From Gracilaria gracilis (taxonomy: Eukaryota > Rhodophyta > Florideophyceae > Gracilariales > Gracilariaceae), in the NCBI GenBank assembly GCA_030374805.1, contig JARGSG010000013.1:186001-250000 (forward strand): a stretch of 64,000 nucleotides of DNA, in the 5' to 3' direction. The stretch's first letter is position 1, and every line of letters starts with the position of its first letter. Both the position numbers and the translations under genes were made by a program. Shown here one piece after another: positions 63,641 through 64,000 of the stretch. Under the pieces are notes generated by a model. It was not told the DNA's origin and made no database searches. It saw nothing but the letters and a program-made list of their open reading frames with translations.

Positions 63641-64000
63641 AACCTCCAAATTGACAATGTGAGGCAATTCTATAGCCGCATTGAACTTGGTGGTCGAAGA
63701 ATGCTGACTTGGTTCGATGATATTATGGACGACCTTTTCGAGAGATTCTGTTTGGCTTGGGCATCTTCCCACATTTGCTTTGCATTCTTACAACTTCGAG
63801 AATCTTTCTTGACTGAAGAAAATGCCTTGCTCTTGCGAAAACTGTTCGAGGTTTATGAAGACGGAATTATGGATACTATTCATGAAGAATTTACTCTGTT
63901 TCTTTATTGCTACATTGTATCTCAATATGGACATCTTACCCCGAATCCAGCCCATATTTTCTTTAATGGTGTCGAAGGAGTTTTACTACATATGGAAGAA
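63608..64000 (+). CDS. ORF of unknown function after the element B chromodomain, runs off window
   Basis: The frame starts at Met 63608 (MSNNNAIVPANN) and stays open for 131 codons to the window edge. The sequence is helical and rich in aromatic residues (MLTWFDDIMDDLFERFCLAW, LLRKLFEVYEDGIMDTIHEE, LFLYCYIVSQYGHL). It overlaps the end of the chromodomain segment. It is either an extra 3' gene of element B or neighbouring host sequence; the missing 3' LTR prevents a decision. No family recognised. Confidence 0.4.
   Translation, partial: MSNNNAIVPANNLQIDNVRQFYSRIELGGRRMLTWFDDIMDDLFERFCLAWASSHICFAFLQLRESFLTEENALLLRKLFEVYEDGIMDTIHEEFTLFLYCYIVSQYGHLTPNPAHIFFNGVEGVLLHMEE

Larger units (their letters stand above)
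38558..64000 (+). mobile_element. element B: older Ty3/gypsy chromovirus, host of two nested insertions, runs off the window
   Basis: The reconstructed order is: 5' LTR candidate (38558-38937), leader, [insertion C1 39101-50476], leader with an extra ORF, gag, protease, reverse transcriptase, RNase H, integrase, [insertion C2 55243-63075], integrase end, chromodomain, extra ORF, right edge of window. The two sides of C1 join in register at the duplicated CGGAT, and integrase resumes after C2, so all three pieces were one element. It is AT-richer than C1 and C2. It is broken at many places (of the order of ten) and must predate both insertions. The 3' LTR lies outside the window. Confidence 0.75.

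Overview
The window is eukaryotic nuclear DNA. Genes lie on both strands with few or no introns, and about 35 kb of the right side is LTR retroelements. The best guess at the host is an alga of the Archaeplastida, probably a red alga. The reasons are a MUT9/CK1-type kinase remnant with the C-terminal repeat domain known from plant and algal kinases, a membrane-anchored carbohydrate-type sulfotransferase, a huge Sel1-repeat membrane protein, and GC-rich genes beside AT-rich spacers. The species was not identified by any search.

Left part, 0.3-23 kb (host genes and remnants). A LURP-one/tubby-like gene (minus) and an unknown 657-codon ORF (plus) diverge from about 1.5 kb. From 7.0 to 3.7 kb the minus strand carries three consecutive pieces of unrelated host genes: the start of CBP80/NCBP1, the middle of an NB-ARC (STAND) ATPase, and an MSH2 that lacks its ATPase domain. 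The NB-ARC piece runs in frame into MSH2. An apparently intact PIF/Harbinger transposase (7.7-9.0 kb) follows, then a 5'-truncated MUT9-like kinase remnant (9.1-10.5 kb) and a METTL2/6-type tRNA methyltransferase with one in-frame stop (11.2-12.0 kb). Two convergent genes for type II membrane enzymes come next: a methyltransferase-fold protein (12.7-13.7 kb) and a sulfotransferase (14.3-15.3 kb). Both could act on secreted or wall polysaccharides in the Golgi. A roughly 2040-residue membrane protein with 21 nearly identical 38-residue Sel1-like repeats fills 16.6-22.7 kb.

Middle, 23-28.4 kb: spacer, two or three solo LTRs of different age, and a broken pogo-like DNA transposase.

Right part, 28.4-64 kb. 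Element A is a Ty3/gypsy element at 28401-38207 (plus). Next comes an older Ty3/gypsy chromovirus, element B (plus), running from about 38.56 kb past the window end. Two members of one gypsy family lie inside it, both on the minus strand: C1 (39101-50476, with a perfect CGGAT target duplication) and C2 (55243-63075). C1 and C2 both carry an extra ORF on the strand opposite gag-pol, between pol and the 3' LTR, and its protein sequence is conserved between them. Element B has unusual extra ORFs of its own: one before gag with a matrin/U1-type zinc finger pattern, and one after the chromodomain that runs off the window.

The strongest leads are the conserved antisense ORF of the C family, the chain of host-gene fragments at 3.7-7.0 kb, and a 24-bp motif shared by the upstream regions of two host genes.
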